A DNA stretch of 64,000 nucleotides from Copromyces sp. CBS 386.78 (taxonomy: Eukaryota; Ascomycota; Sordariomycetes; Sordariales; Sordariaceae), in assembly GCA_030685235.1 (NCBI GenBank), contig MU839137.1, forward strand, positions 186,001 through 250,000, written 5' to 3'. Below, one piece after another: positions 1 to 9,999 of the stretch; position 1 is the stretch's first letter, and every line of letters starts with the position of its first letter. The position numbers and the translations under genes were made by a program. The notes beneath the pieces were generated by a model. That model saw only the letters and a program-made list of their open reading frames with translations, was not told the origin of the DNA and made no database searches.

Positions 1-267
1 AACAACTTACAACATTCAATCACACACCCACCATCTTGCTTACTTGGCTACCTGCCTAATTACGAGCATACCTACCAACTATTCCTTTTCGTCAGGACAA
101 GTCAGTTCCAGACCACGTTCCTTGTCCAAAAACCTTTATCGACGTTGCTCAATAGGTAGGTGCGCGTGAACCACGATACAGTCGTTCCATCATAAACCCT
201 ACGTTGGTTCTTCTCATGCAAGGGCTAACCACCAAGACGACTCAACAGCACCTAGAGTCAGCTCAAA
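1..267 (+). promoter_or_regulatory. Leader/promoter region of the nucleotidyltransferase gene
   Basis: This stretch has no reading frame of note. It is rich in CA/CT tracts (for example around 1-60), the usual look of fungal promoters and 5' leaders. No confident TATA box can be placed. The start codon at 268 follows the context CAAA, a good fungal initiation context. Confidence 0.35.
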
Positions 268-1155
268 ATGCATTCGCAAGAGCCTCAGTCACACGGGCCC
301 GGCGTCCCTTCCTTTTCCGCCCGTCTACAAGCAGCAACCGCACTTAGCGGCATTCTCTCGCGTCACAACATCCCCCATGCCTTTATCGGCGGCTTTGCCT
401 TCAACTTACTAGGCACCTCACGCTCAACCCTCGATATTGACGTCATCATTGAGGACTCCGCCTTCTCCCCGACGCCCGGCCCTTCCAGTCCAACAACTTG
501 GACGCCGACCAAAACCCCAGAGCCGATCCATCAAATCCGGCAGCTGCTGGTCGACTCTGATGAAAGATTCGGCTTAGTTGAGAGCGGCTTAAGCCCAAAG
601 CTCGTCTTCACAGCACAAACGGAAGAAGAAGAAGAAAAGAAGAGCCCGGTCCGGGTCCCCGTCGAAACGCTTCGCGCCGGCTCCCTCGGTCTACCTCAGC
701 ATATCAGCCAGGCTATGACGGTGCGCGGCATTCCCATTCTTCCCCCTCGATTCCTCCTCCTCACCAAAATCAAGCGCTGCACAAACTTTTTGGGGAGCGA
801 CCGGCCCAAATCTGTGGAGCGCTTTAAATCCGACGAAGGAGACATCAAGTATTTGCTGAAGTGGCTAGTTGAAGAAAACGAAAGAGTGGATGTTAAGGGT
901 TATTGTCAGGGTGATGGTACACGAGCTCTTGATGACAATATTTTGATCCAAAAAGTTGGTAAACTGGTTCAGTTTTGGAAAGAGAAAGGGGACGAAGAGA
1001 AGGAGACGGTGGGAAGATTACAGAAAGCGATGGAGGAGGAGGACTGGAGGCGGGTTGTAGAGCAGCAGCAGCAAGGGCACACAGGGGCAGACCAGGAAAC
1101 GCGCTCTGCTCTGAGCAACATGAAGACTGGGGAGGAGGAAACAGAGCCGTCCTAG
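268..1155 (+). CDS. AbiEii-like nucleotidyltransferase-fold protein
   Basis: This single-exon gene encodes 295 residues. Residues 41-58 show the nucleotidyltransferase signature: a GG pair (41-42) followed by G-T-S-R-S-T-L and the metal-binding D-I-D (56-58). A later segment (about 163-200) carries basic residues and an S-D-E-G-D-I-K-Y-L-L pattern, as in AbiEii/MNT-type proteins of fungi. The family transfers nucleotides to small molecules, protein or RNA; the substrate here is unknown. The last 60 residues are Glu/Lys/Gln-rich and probably disordered. The start was chosen as the first ATG of the open frame (AAA-ATG). The gene lies 1.17 kb upstream of a same-strand phosphotransferase-like gene, and a MITE-like element sits 220 bp past its stop. 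The fold is fairly sure; the biological role is not. In bacteria this family includes type IV toxin-antitoxin toxins, but that role should not be assumed here. Confidence 0.75.
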   Translation: MHSQEPQSHGPGVPSFSARLQAATALSGILSRHNIPHAFIGGFAFNLLGTSRSTLDIDVIIEDSAFSPTPGPSSPTTWTPTKTPEPIHQIRQLLVDSDERFGLVESGLSPKLVFTAQTEEEEEKKSPVRVPVETLRAGSLGLPQHISQAMTVRGIPILPPRFLLLTKIKRCTNFLGSDRPKSVERFKSDEGDIKYLLKWLVEENERVDVKGYCQGDGTRALDDNILIQKVGKLVQFWKEKGDEEKETVGRLQKAMEEEDWRRVVEQQQQGHTGADQETRSALSNMKTGEEETEPS

Positions 1156-2325
1156 AACCGTGGCTGTGTTTGTTTTGCTGAAGCTATGATCGGCTCCGTG
1201 ATCTTTTTGATAGAGACTGGGCAAGTGCCATGAGCCGTGACTGTCCCTGCCGTACCGACCGGACTGTAGCGGACTTGGGACGAGGGACCGGCCCCGACCA
1301 TGCCGCCAAGCCCGCCTACAGCTCTCGGCATTTCCCGCTGAGGGGACATCGATCGCCGGCATACACTCTCCCCCTGGTTTGATTGTTAGCTCGGTACATT
1401 GTGGGTTTTAGACAGGGCAGCTAACAGGGGTTGAAACCAATAAAATCACGATTCTGGTCTATGAGCTGGCGAAATAAAGAGAGTGTGTGTGGAAGTTGCT
1501 GTCAACTCTTTCTCACCTTGAGATCAGGCGATTTCAGCCAATCAGATAGCGTAGATAGCCCTGTTATGATGTTATCCCACTGTCACCCCCTGTAAGAAAA
1601 TATGGGGTTTGAACCACGCTAACAGTCAAACCAGCATCAATAGGTACCTCTAGTGTAGTGTAGAGAGCTGGAAAGGAGGAACCTCGGCTCTTTCACCCCA
1701 GCCCAGCCTTTTGCTTCCCCGGAATTCGGGCCTGCCCACACCAATCCAACCTCCATCGTTGTATCGCGCCAGTCCTAGCGTCGATGATTTCTCATCAATC
1801 AATTTGATACCCTCTCTGAGAACATGTTTTGGATATCGGTTTAACAGATTCTTCAGGCTTCAATTCGGTGGTAGTAAGAGTAGGACTGACATTTTTTCCA
1901 ACTGGGGCTTCTCCATCAAATAATAGGCGGTGTCTTGCTTGAACCGTGCACCTATCGCATCGATGATTGTAGCGGGGCGAGCATTCTTCAGCAGCAGCCC
2001 CAGCAACAGGCGAAAGTCAACTTCCCCACACCAGAGTCCCCGCTTCCCGCCATTCCCAGTCACGGTGCCCTGTCGAGACATCAGCGCCACTGTTACAGCC
2101 GCGGTCGAAGTCGACGACAACAACATTCTGTTTCAGTAGAGGTACTTATACACTGTGACCCGCCTGCGCACCAGCACCCCGATCGAATCCCGGTTTCCTG
2201 GTTGCGCGCATCCTCCAGAGGCCTTACCGCAGAGATCCATAATTGTTAGCGACTTGTGTTACTTCTCGACTAGATTATATCAACTCCACTGAGACTCTCC
2301 TAAGCTACATCAACATTAAGCCATC
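1156..2325. other. Intergenic region containing MITE copy A and the leader of the kinase gene
   Basis: No gene is seen. 1376-1632 is a MITE-like element (listed separately). 1670-2325 has short frames without coding character and ends in the leader of the gene starting at 2326. The small frames at 1711-2250 overlap on both strands, lack conserved motifs and are treated as chance. Confidence 0.5.
1376..1632 (-). mobile_element. MITE-like element, copy A (257 bp)
   Basis: The ends are imperfect 20-bp inverted repeats: GGTTTGATTGTTAGCTCGGT at 1376-1395 and the complement of GGTTTGACTGTTAGCGTGGT at 1613-1632 (3 mismatches). There is no coding capacity. About 58 bp of its centre (1500-1558) match 11342-11400 in inverted orientation almost perfectly, and other blocks along the element also match, so it is a dispersed repeat. 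The flanks here are CT/AG, so no intact TA duplication is visible at this copy. Confidence 0.7.
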
Positions 2326-3638
2326 ATGGCGGGACGGGTTCGTCATCCCATCGACGTCAGGGCCCTCGAGTCATGGCTGGCCCAGAAGGTGCCTGATATC
2401 GAGGCGCCTTTGGATATCAAGCAGGTGGGTGTCCCTTCATTCCGACTTTGCTGCTGATGGCCACCATCTAATCCAACTCTTTCCCGTCTCTTTCGCTACA
2501 GTTCGGCTTTGGTCAATCCAACCCGACTTACCAATTGACTGCCGCCGACGGTAGGAAATATGTCCTCCGCAAGAAGCCGCCAGGAAAGCTGGTCTCCAAG
2601 ACCGCCCACAAGGTCGAGCGCGAGTACCGCATCCTGACAGCTCTCTCCGACACCGATGTGCCCGTGCCGCGGACCTACTGCCTGTGCGAAGATGAGTCCG
2701 TCATCGGCACCCCCTTTTACATCATGGCCTTCCTCGACGGCCGCATCTTCGAGGATCCCATAATACCCAACGTGCTCCCCGACCAGCGCCGCGCCATCTG
2801 GAGCGATGCCGTCCGCGTATTGGCCAAGCTGCACCGCATCGACCCCAACAGCGTGGGCTTGGAGGAGTTTGGTAAGCCGTATGGCTTCTACAGCCGTCAG
2901 GTTGCCACCTGGAAGACCATCTGCACCGCGCAGGCCAAGGTGGAGGACGTCGATTCGGGCGAGGCTGTCGGCCAGCTGCCCTTCTTCGAGGAGATGATGC
3001 GGTACTTTGCCGATGTGAGGCAGCAGCCGGCTGACAGGGCGACCCTGATCCATGGCGATTTTAAGATCGATAACCTTGTCTTCCACAAGACGGAGCCGAG
3101 GGTGATTGGTATACTCGAGTAAGTCACACCCCCCTCCATCACCACTTACCTTTCTCGCCAACACATGAACTAACACTCCTCACCCAGTTGGGAAATGTCC
3201 ACCATCGGCCATCCCCTCTCCGACCTCTCCAACTTGCTCACGCCCTTCTATACCGCCCGCCTCGACCCTCGCCAAGCCGTCAGCGTGCACCCTGGCTTCC
3301 TTCCGCGCGCCACCCGCGGCCTGCCTCACGTCGACGAGATCACCGAGCTGTACTTCAACGTGACCAGCCCCGTTGGACGATCCACTCTCGAAATGTCGCT
3401 GCACCGGCAGGCGTCTCCCGCCGAGGAGCAGGAACGCCGGCGCGAGCTAGCGTGGGCGCAGGCCTTCAACATCTTCCGGCTGTCGGCCATTTGTCAGGGC
3501 ATTGCGGCGCGCGTGGCGGGCCGGCAGGCGAGCAGCGCGGAGGCGAGGAGGTATGGTGATGGAAGGGAACCGTTGGCGAGGTTTGCGTGGAAGTTGTGCC
3601 AGGATGTGGAGGAGAAGGGTCCTAGGCCGAGGATATAA
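2326..3638 (+). CDS. Aminoglycoside phosphotransferase (APH/ACAD10-11 N-domain)-like kinase
   Basis: The model is exons 2326-2424, 2502-3118 and 3188-3638, giving 388 residues. Intron 1 is GTGGGT...CAG (77 nt) and intron 2 is GTAAGT...CAG (69 nt). The second junction restores the key aspartate, turning ILE-stop into ILDWE. Domain order: an N-lobe nucleotide loop F-G-F-G-Q-S-N-P-T-Y (34-43), the lysine-bearing strand Y-V-L-R-K-K (53-58), the Brenner/catalytic loop H-G-D-F-K-I-D-N (217-224) and the metal-binding D-W-E (239-241) followed by G-H-P-L-S-D-L. These match the APH-fold kinases related to the N-terminal domain of ACAD10/11, which act on small hydroxylated substrates. The substrate is unknown. 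No acyl-CoA dehydrogenase domain follows. The 3' end faces apc2 across 509 bp. Confidence 0.88.
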
Positions 3639-4147
3639 GTCCATGCCGGTGGCCAGTGAGATAACACTCACTCACACAAAATAGTTGTTTTGGATTATTC
3701 GATTTTTCGGCAACATAGCCAGTCAGCCAGCAAGCCAGCCTTTTAGTATATAGTCCATTCTTGTCTAGCAAAGTCAAACAACTAACTGTTCATCAACTCA
3801 ACATTGGTCAGAATGGGCTCTTAACAAGGGCAAGCTTTGAAGTGAACCAGGAGCACAGACCGGCAATCTCCCGGGAAGTGTCGAAAACGATTACTTGGTC
3901 ATTCTTTAACTAGTCTTGCCAGTCTGCTATTACCGTCATTGTATAGCCATACTCAAGTGATATAGCAAAGCACTTTGTTAAGTCGAAGCACTTAGACCCA
4001 TCCTCTCCGTCAACCCTTGACCAGTAACATACACCCATGAACCACCCCTTTCACCAAATCGTTATTTTCCTTCTTTCCTTCTACCGACCAGACCCTCGTC
4101 ATACCCATTCCACTCTTAATTGACACATCTTTTATCCCTTTTACCAC
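3639..4147. other. Convergent 3' intergenic spacer
   Basis: This is the spacer between the stop of the kinase gene (+) and the stop of apc2 (-). It presumably holds both 3' untranslated regions and poly(A) sites. I see no frame or repeat in it. Confidence 0.5.
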
Positions 4148-7100
4148 TCACTTCTTAACCAACCGATACTTCCCCCCACTAACAACCTCCATCTCCCCCT
4201 CCGCAATCTTCTCCGCCAAGAACTCCCCCAGCTCCTCGTTCGTCCAGGGGAACCCGTCCGCGATCAACATCTTCATCATCATGGCCATCTGCGCCAGCGG
4301 CATCGACGCGCTCGCGTTCGTCAGCATGCCCTTGATGTACTGCCAGTACATGGTGCGGCGTTCTTGTTCTTTGGGGTCCATGGTGGATGGTTTGTTGCTT
4401 TCTTCGGCAAGACTCTCTCCCGGTTGTGCTGCTTCTTGAGAAGCTGTGGTTGGGGAGGTAGGGTTACCGAAGGGGTCGTCGTCGTCCTTTGTGGGTTGGT
4501 CTTCATCGATAATAGGATCGCTGAGACTTTCAATTACCACGTAGGTGTGGGGCCCTTGAGCGGCCGCTGTTGGCGAGCGGAGACGCCGCAGGACGTTCTT
4601 GGAGACCCAGTATTCGAGGCAGGAGGTTATCAGGTCTTCGTCCATTTGGAGAGTGCTGTAGAGCTCGTCTACCGTGCGGCGGGCGGGGAGTTTGTTGTCG
4701 ATTTCAATTCTAGTGTCGTCCGAGTCGGAGTCTTCGGAGTCGTTAAAGGCGTAGATTACAGTTGCTTGCGGGGTGGTACAATCGACAGTCACTGTGCGGT
4801 CGCGGAGCTCCAACTCGACGCGGACGGTGCCGAGCTGGTTGAGCCAGGTGAGCTTGCGGTTCGACTTGAGGTGCTCGTAGCCCTGCTCGTAGCGCTTCTG
4901 CTCTTCGACGATGGGGTCGGGGAGAAGGAAGTGTTCGCGGTCGAGAGTGGGCCAGAAGAGGCGCGAGAGGATGCGGGCGTGGTATTGCGTCGGCTCTAAC
5001 TGTTGTTGTTGCTGCTGTCGCTGGAGCGCGGCCTTTTTCCGCTTGTCTGCTGATCGGAGGAAGTGACCTGACATCGTCACTGGCGTCGCTGCCGTCAGTG
5101 TCCGCTGCTCGTCCCAGGCTCGGCGGATGGCGACGTCGAGGCGTCGCGAGTCTTCAATGTCCTTGATCATGACGTCGCAGTTCTGGAGGGCCGCCTCGCC
5201 GAACCGTCGCTTTAGGAGGTCGAGGACCCGGAGCTCTTGGTCGAAGCGAGCTGGGTCACTGAGGCTCAGCAAGCGCTCAGCTACTATGGTGATAAATTCC
5301 TTGATGAAGACATCTTCGCTGCCGAGGGCGGAGATGAGTGTGCCGATGACATCTTCACTCTTGGGCCGCTTGTAGTTGGCGCCCGCGTCGACGGGGTCCG
5401 GGACCCAGTTCATGTCGTTCCAGTCGAGCTCTTCATCTTCGACGAGGGTGTGGCGCGTTTTAGTCGGATCGTTCAGGAGGAGGGCAAGTTCTACGAGCTT
5501 GCCAATGCCGGAAGCTCTGCTCTTGATCGGGGTTGCTCCCGGAGTTTTCGAGCTGGGTTCCTGTAGGTCATCTCTTTGCCTTGTTGTATTTGGGGTTCTG
5601 CTCGATCTTCCTGTCGTGGTAGGTGTCACCACTGGTCCTTTGCCGGCACCGCGTCGAGCACCAGCTTCGGGCCTCTTGCCAGCTTTCTGCCGTTCGGCCT
5701 GTTGCTTGCTAATTTCCTTGACCTTTCTTGCGGCACGGACTTCCTCCGGGCTTGCCAGCAGGCCTGTTACCACGATGCGTACTGCATCTTCGCGCTGCCA
5801 CAGATAAAGCTTTAGGGACGGTTCAACGTGCCCTAGGAGGACTTTGCTGTGATCGAGAGCGTGAAAAGTGTGGATAATGTCGATGTAGGTCTCGAGGATC
5901 TCGAGTGTACTGCATCCAGGGTGCAAGAGACGTGTCTTTGAAGCCTGGGTAAAGTGTGATGTTAGTTGAAGCCTCCTAGCGGAGGTGGTGATGGTTGCGC
6001 GCAGGTCATCAAGTGCTCCTCGTGAATCCGGCCAGGCCAGAACAATATCGAACAGCTCAGCGATGCGAAGCGTCGACAAACGACTTAGAGCAAGTGATTG
6101 GTATGTCTTGAGGTCAGAGAGTGTGACCGGCGACCCAGAATCCTGGGAGATTCGGGACAGGACCTCGAAGCTCAACCGGGCAAAATGGTTCTCAACCCAG
6201 TCCATGAGGGAGATGATACAAGGCGAAGTGACAGATGAGCCGGTACCCCTAGACACCGTATTCAAAACGCTCGACAAGCCGTGCCTGTCCGTCGCTGACC
6301 ACACTCCAGCATATGCTCCGCACACAAAAGCAGACATCATCCAGTCCATGACTTCGGCGAACAAGACCTGAAACCGCTCGCCAGCAAGACCCACGTTGTG
6401 CAGCTTTTCAACAAGCTCATGAAGACGTTGTCTCGCCGCCAATACTTTGAAGTCGTCATCGGTAGGGGGAGCTGGCCGCCGAGACTTGAGGTTACGCGCA
6501 CCATCATCGTCCTCTGATGGAATGCCTAGGATGTTGCCTACGAGACGGACTAAAACAATTCGCAGAGACTTCGTTAACTGCTGTGAGATCGAGTTTCCTA
6601 CGAGGGCTTGTATATCTTTTCGGAACCGGTTTGTTAGAGTTTCGACATTTACAGCTGGCATTCCGAAGGCAGCAGCACTCTGAGCGTGGGTGATGCCCTT
6701 TACAAGGAGGTCGAATCCCTGAGAATAAAGGCCCAGGGCAGCTTCAAGTGTGCGAATACTGCTCATGACAATGACCATGTGACGCTCATAGTGGCTGCTC
6801 TTGGTCCGCTCCTGACCACTCCCTTTCCTTCCTAAATCGCCATCTCCAGTGCTCCCCGTATCCAAGCAGCCCGATAACAGAGGTATCACGTGTTGTGAGA
6901 AATGAGCTCGCACCTGATGGGTATGCCAGGAGAATATGTCGTCCGTCCGTAGGGCTCCGGGCAGTAGCGTCGAGGCGTGAAGGATATGGGCCAAAGCGTC
7001 ACAGAACTCGGCATCAGAGGGCAAAGCTGCGTCTGATAGCAAGGTCCCTGATAATGTTGGAGATGTGACGGAGGACGGGAGAGTGATTCGGGCGGTTACG

Positions 7101-7477
7101 AGACGCCAGGAATTGTCATAAGCAATCTGATCACCAGTCCCTATATCTGGAGGGGCGAAGAGGACTTGTGAAGGCTGTGAGACGGCGGTAACGGTGCTGT
7201 GAAACGAGTTGGAGGCGGTGTGCGAAACTAAAGGACCTTGATTAGGTGGGTTGAGGAAAGCGGGCTGGGTATTCTCCTGGGTATCCTCGTCATAGAATGA
7301 GCCGGACGTCACTGTTGGTCCTGTGCCAGAGTGATAATGGAGTCCTTGGCTGAAGCTAAGATTCGCTGATGGAAGCGGTACTGCCTGTGGTGTGGGTGGT
7401 GAAAGGTCCGTTTGGAAGACAGACTGGAAAACACGTCGGCGACGGTCCTGCCAACGAGGGGCGACTGCGGCTTGCAT
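4148..7477 (-). CDS. apc2: Anaphase-promoting complex subunit 2 (cullin-like scaffold)
   Basis: The gene has one exon and encodes 1109 residues. The reading frame is open further upstream to 7606, but the first ATG is at 7477, giving MQAAVAPRWQDRRRRVF at the start, so that start is used. APC2 is the cullin subunit of the APC/C ubiquitin ligase; with the RING subunit APC11 it ubiquitinates mitotic substrates in the nucleus. Diagnostic parts are the cullin-homology stretch (around residues 670-735; FIKEF...ERLL and E-L-R-V-L-D-L-L-K-R-R-F-G), the ILSRLFWP motif at about 775-785 with the following beta-rich segment, and the C-terminal winged-helix APC2 domain in the last 70 residues (YIKGML...ending GKYRLVKK). 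It is longer than yeast or human APC2 because of a long N-terminal half and a basic, low-complexity linker (about 590-650, rich in R/G/T/P). No intron is needed. Confidence 0.93.
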   Translation of the reverse strand: MQAAVAPRWQDRRRRVFQSVFQTDLSPPTPQAVPLPSANLSFSQGLHYHSGTGPTVTSGSFYDEDTQENTQPAFLNPPNQGPLVSHTASNSFHSTVTAVSQPSQVLFAPPDIGTGDQIAYDNSWRLVTARITLPSSVTSPTLSGTLLSDAALPSDAEFCDALAHILHASTLLPGALRTDDIFSWHTHQVRAHFSQHVIPLLSGCLDTGSTGDGDLGRKGSGQERTKSSHYERHMVIVMSSIRTLEAALGLYSQGFDLLVKGITHAQSAAAFGMPAVNVETLTNRFRKDIQALVGNSISQQLTKSLRIVLVRLVGNILGIPSEDDDGARNLKSRRPAPPTDDDFKVLAARQRLHELVEKLHNVGLAGERFQVLFAEVMDWMMSAFVCGAYAGVWSATDRHGLSSVLNTVSRGTGSSVTSPCIISLMDWVENHFARLSFEVLSRISQDSGSPVTLSDLKTYQSLALSRLSTLRIAELFDIVLAWPDSRGALDDLRATITTSARRLQLTSHFTQASKTRLLHPGCSTLEILETYIDIIHTFHALDHSKVLLGHVEPSLKLYLWQREDAVRIVVTGLLASPEEVRAARKVKEISKQQAERQKAGKRPEAGARRGAGKGPVVTPTTTGRSSRTPNTTRQRDDLQEPSSKTPGATPIKSRASGIGKLVELALLLNDPTKTRHTLVEDEELDWNDMNWVPDPVDAGANYKRPKSEDVIGTLISALGSEDVFIKEFITIVAERLLSLSDPARFDQELRVLDLLKRRFGEAALQNCDVMIKDIEDSRRLDVAIRRAWDEQRTLTAATPVTMSGHFLRSADKRKKAALQRQQQQQQLEPTQYHARILSRLFWPTLDREHFLLPDPIVEEQKRYEQGYEHLKSNRKLTWLNQLGTVRVELELRDRTVTVDCTTPQATVIYAFNDSEDSDSDDTRIEIDNKLPARRTVDELYSTLQMDEDLITSCLEYWVSKNVLRRLRSPTAAAQGPHTYVVIESLSDPIIDEDQPTKDDDDPFGNPTSPTTASQEAAQPGESLAEESNKPSTMDPKEQERRTMYWQYIKGMLTNASASMPLAQMAMMMKMLIADGFPWTNEELGEFLAEKIAEGEMEVVSGGKYRLVKK

Positions 7478-8512
7478 GACTGGACGATATCTGGTCTCCT
7501 GGGAGCCTATATGGCGGAGAAGAGGCGATGCGGATCTGAGTGGGCTGACTGGCGACTGGTCTAGTCTCGAATATCCTAGCTGTTTAATTGCAGTGCATAT
7601 GCACACCCCGGTTGGCGTTTGTTTCCAAGATCGTTTGCAGGGGACAAATCGGAGTTGGCCAAGGTGCTCAGAGTTGAAGTAAAGGTATCGTTGTTTTCAT
7701 CGTTGGTGGTGATGGTCGTCACATCTGGGTCCACCGCCCAAGCCACGAGGTAAGTACCCACTGGCAGTTTGTCTTGACGTCTGCGGCGTTGATAGCTGGT
7801 GAATGGTGTGAGAGGTTGAAAAAACCTGAGCGCACGCGATTCTCGTTGTCGCAGTTGTTGACATGTGGATGGAAGCTGCCCTGCGTCGTCAACAAACGCG
7901 CCTGTGTCATGCAGTGCCTCACAGGGCCAGGACGCGGCAGCGGCGCTACAGCTCTTTGCACAATAGTACTGGCCCATTAGCGCACCAACTTCCTCCTGAC
8001 AACCAAAGGTCTTGGCGCCAAGTGTTAGTACTAACGCCAAGCTGCCGAGGTTGTAACAAGAATAAACCTAACACGCGCACAGGCCACTCCCTAACTACCT
8101 TACTATTGCGAACGTGGTAACATTTGAGCTTCTGGTTTTGCTGGTGCCTAGATGTACCAGTGTACCTGCAAGTTGTCCAACTTCATTAGTAGTCTCGGGA
8201 AGCAGACAGTGGAAGCGAGGTGACTTGCGGCGTAGTGATGATTACCCTTGCCCCCGCCCCATAGATAGGACCGAGTGGCATCGCGGTTGCCGTGCCCTCT
8301 CCGTGCTGAAGAGCGGGCTTTTGTTTCGGTTCACAACAGCTTCTGCGGCGGGAAAGGACCTACGATCTGCAGATCTCATCGTTCGGTAAGGGAATGATCG
8401 TGATCGATCACATTGCTTTGAAGGGCAATGGAGCAATTTATTCGCCCGTGAAAGGTCGATAATCAGTAGCCCGACGTTTATCGGCCGCGCTGGTTGATGA
8501 TGTTCTTGGGTG

Positions 8513-8637
8513 GCCAAGGGGCGTGACAGAATTAAGGGTACACCAAAACTTGATATGCGCGTTACCACTCTGCCACTTTCGCTTTGGCCGTGCTTTTTAG
8601 TGACTGGTGTAACCCTAATTCTGTCACACCCTTTGGG
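8513..8637. repeat. Long-arm hairpin element (MITE remnant?)
   Basis: There are two inverted arms of about 33 bp, 8513-8545 and 8605-8637. The inner parts pair as GTGACAGAATTAAGGGTACA-CCA against the complement of TGGTGTAACCCTAATTCTGT-CAC, with one shifted base. The loop is about 60 bp and has no coding potential. The structure resembles a small non-autonomous inverted-repeat element, but no second copy was found in the window. Confidence 0.6.
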
Positions 8638-9440
8638 GAATCGGGCTTCCTAGTGGCGAGGACCATCGCTCCTGGCTTGCAACATCTCCGAAGATGTGCA
8701 GCAAGGTCCCTAGACTAGAACTACCTATTTAACTCTCAGAGAGATGAGGCTATGATGAGTTCCCAACGGCCCTCCGCTCAAGATGCCACTGTCCCTGTCC
8801 GTTTAGTGCTCATTCTAGAACCGACTGGCGATGGAAATGATATTCTATCTTGGACAGTAAGCTGAGCCATGAGCTCGAAGTCTCAAACAAGGGGAACTTA
8901 TTGACCGGGAAATGTAGGCTATGAGCGGCGTTCTTCAACAGAAAATACCCATCACTGGGGGTTCCATGTCACCTTAAACCTCAGAATGTCAACAGAAAAC
9001 CGCGTTCTCACCCACGGGCCGCCAGTGCTGTGTCCTCACTGTGTTGCGTACCTTTTGGTACCTTATGTTGATCTCAGTGTATTGACCCTTTTTGTCGCAA
9101 GTGAGCACAAGCCAACTCAACCCAGGGCTCGCAGAACCCATGAGACACCAAGTATGTCTTCGTCATCAGAGTGTGAATATCAACTTGGCCTGCTTACCTT
9201 ACAGGTACCTAGATGCTGGCTTGCGAGTGTCTATCCACAAAAAGAAAGCATCGCTTCCACCACTCTCCGCTTTTTGCTTCGAGGGTGACCCAGCTTGGCT
9301 GTATATAGGCATGCAACGATGAGGCAATCGCGATTAGCTTCCTAGTTCTAACATCGTTCTCCGAAAACTTGCAGGCACGAAGCTCCTACAGTTGGACAGC
9401 TTACTGGACGTTTGCTAGGGGGGCGAGCTGATGGGTATTG

Positions 9441-9842
9441 TGCGCTGGAAAGGCTTCTGCGAGGTTCTTCACATTCACACCATCCCAGTACACGTGTACG
9501 TGGCGGACACTGAGAAGAAGCGTCAGGTTGAGATCCGTTGAAGACGTCAGTGAGGCACGCCTCGATTGAGAGGTCTCTGTGCCGTGTTGCGCACCGCTGC
9601 GCTGGAAAAGCTTATGCGAGGTTCTTCACGTCCACACCATCCCAGTAGTACGTGGTGGACACTGAGAAGAACCATCGGGATGCGATCCGGTCAGGTTGTG
9701 TGAATATTGGGAGCGACTTTCACAAACAGTGAACCCACCTAAAAAAGGTTGATCCGAGTATTTAGACAACCTGCCGTTGAAGACACCAGTGAAGCATATG
9801 CCGTCTAAGGGGCGTCGGTGTCATGATGCACACTACCGCTGC
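9441..9842 (+). repeat. Two-copy imperfect tandem duplication
   Basis: Unit 1 (9441-9597) and unit 2 (9598-9842) both start TGCGCTGGAA, share GCGAGGTTCTTCAC, ACACCATCCCAGTA and GGACACTGAGAAGAA, and both end with GTTGAAGAC...CACC/TACCGCTGC. Unit 2 carries an extra stretch of about 80 bp (roughly 9698-9774). The two copies have diverged by scattered substitutions and small indels. There is no coding frame across the repeat. Confidence 0.65.
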
Positions 9843-9999
9843 CTCTCACTTAACTGGGTTTTATCCCCAGACTATTCGGCCAGTTACCTTGACATGTTGA
9901 GAGAGGCTTGCATGCCGACTCCGCAACGTCGCTACCAGACCGAGCCAACCACCTAACTGGCGTGAACAGCGTGGGGATAAAACGCAGTTGAATGAGAGG
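9842..9999. repeat. 158-bp foldback with ~46-bp arms
   Basis: The arm at 9842-9887 is an imperfect inverted match to 9953-9999. The best block is CTGGGGATAAAAC-C/G-CAGTT, flanked by TGAGAGG on one side and TAACTGGC on the other. The spacer is about 65 bp. It abuts the tandem duplication, so both may belong to one decayed element. Confidence 0.55.

Noticed and set aside
7576..8040. 154-codon minus-strand frame upstream of apc2
   Set aside because: It starts at TTG and shows no APC2 similarity; considered leader/promoter sequence of apc2, although an upstream exon cannot be fully excluded.
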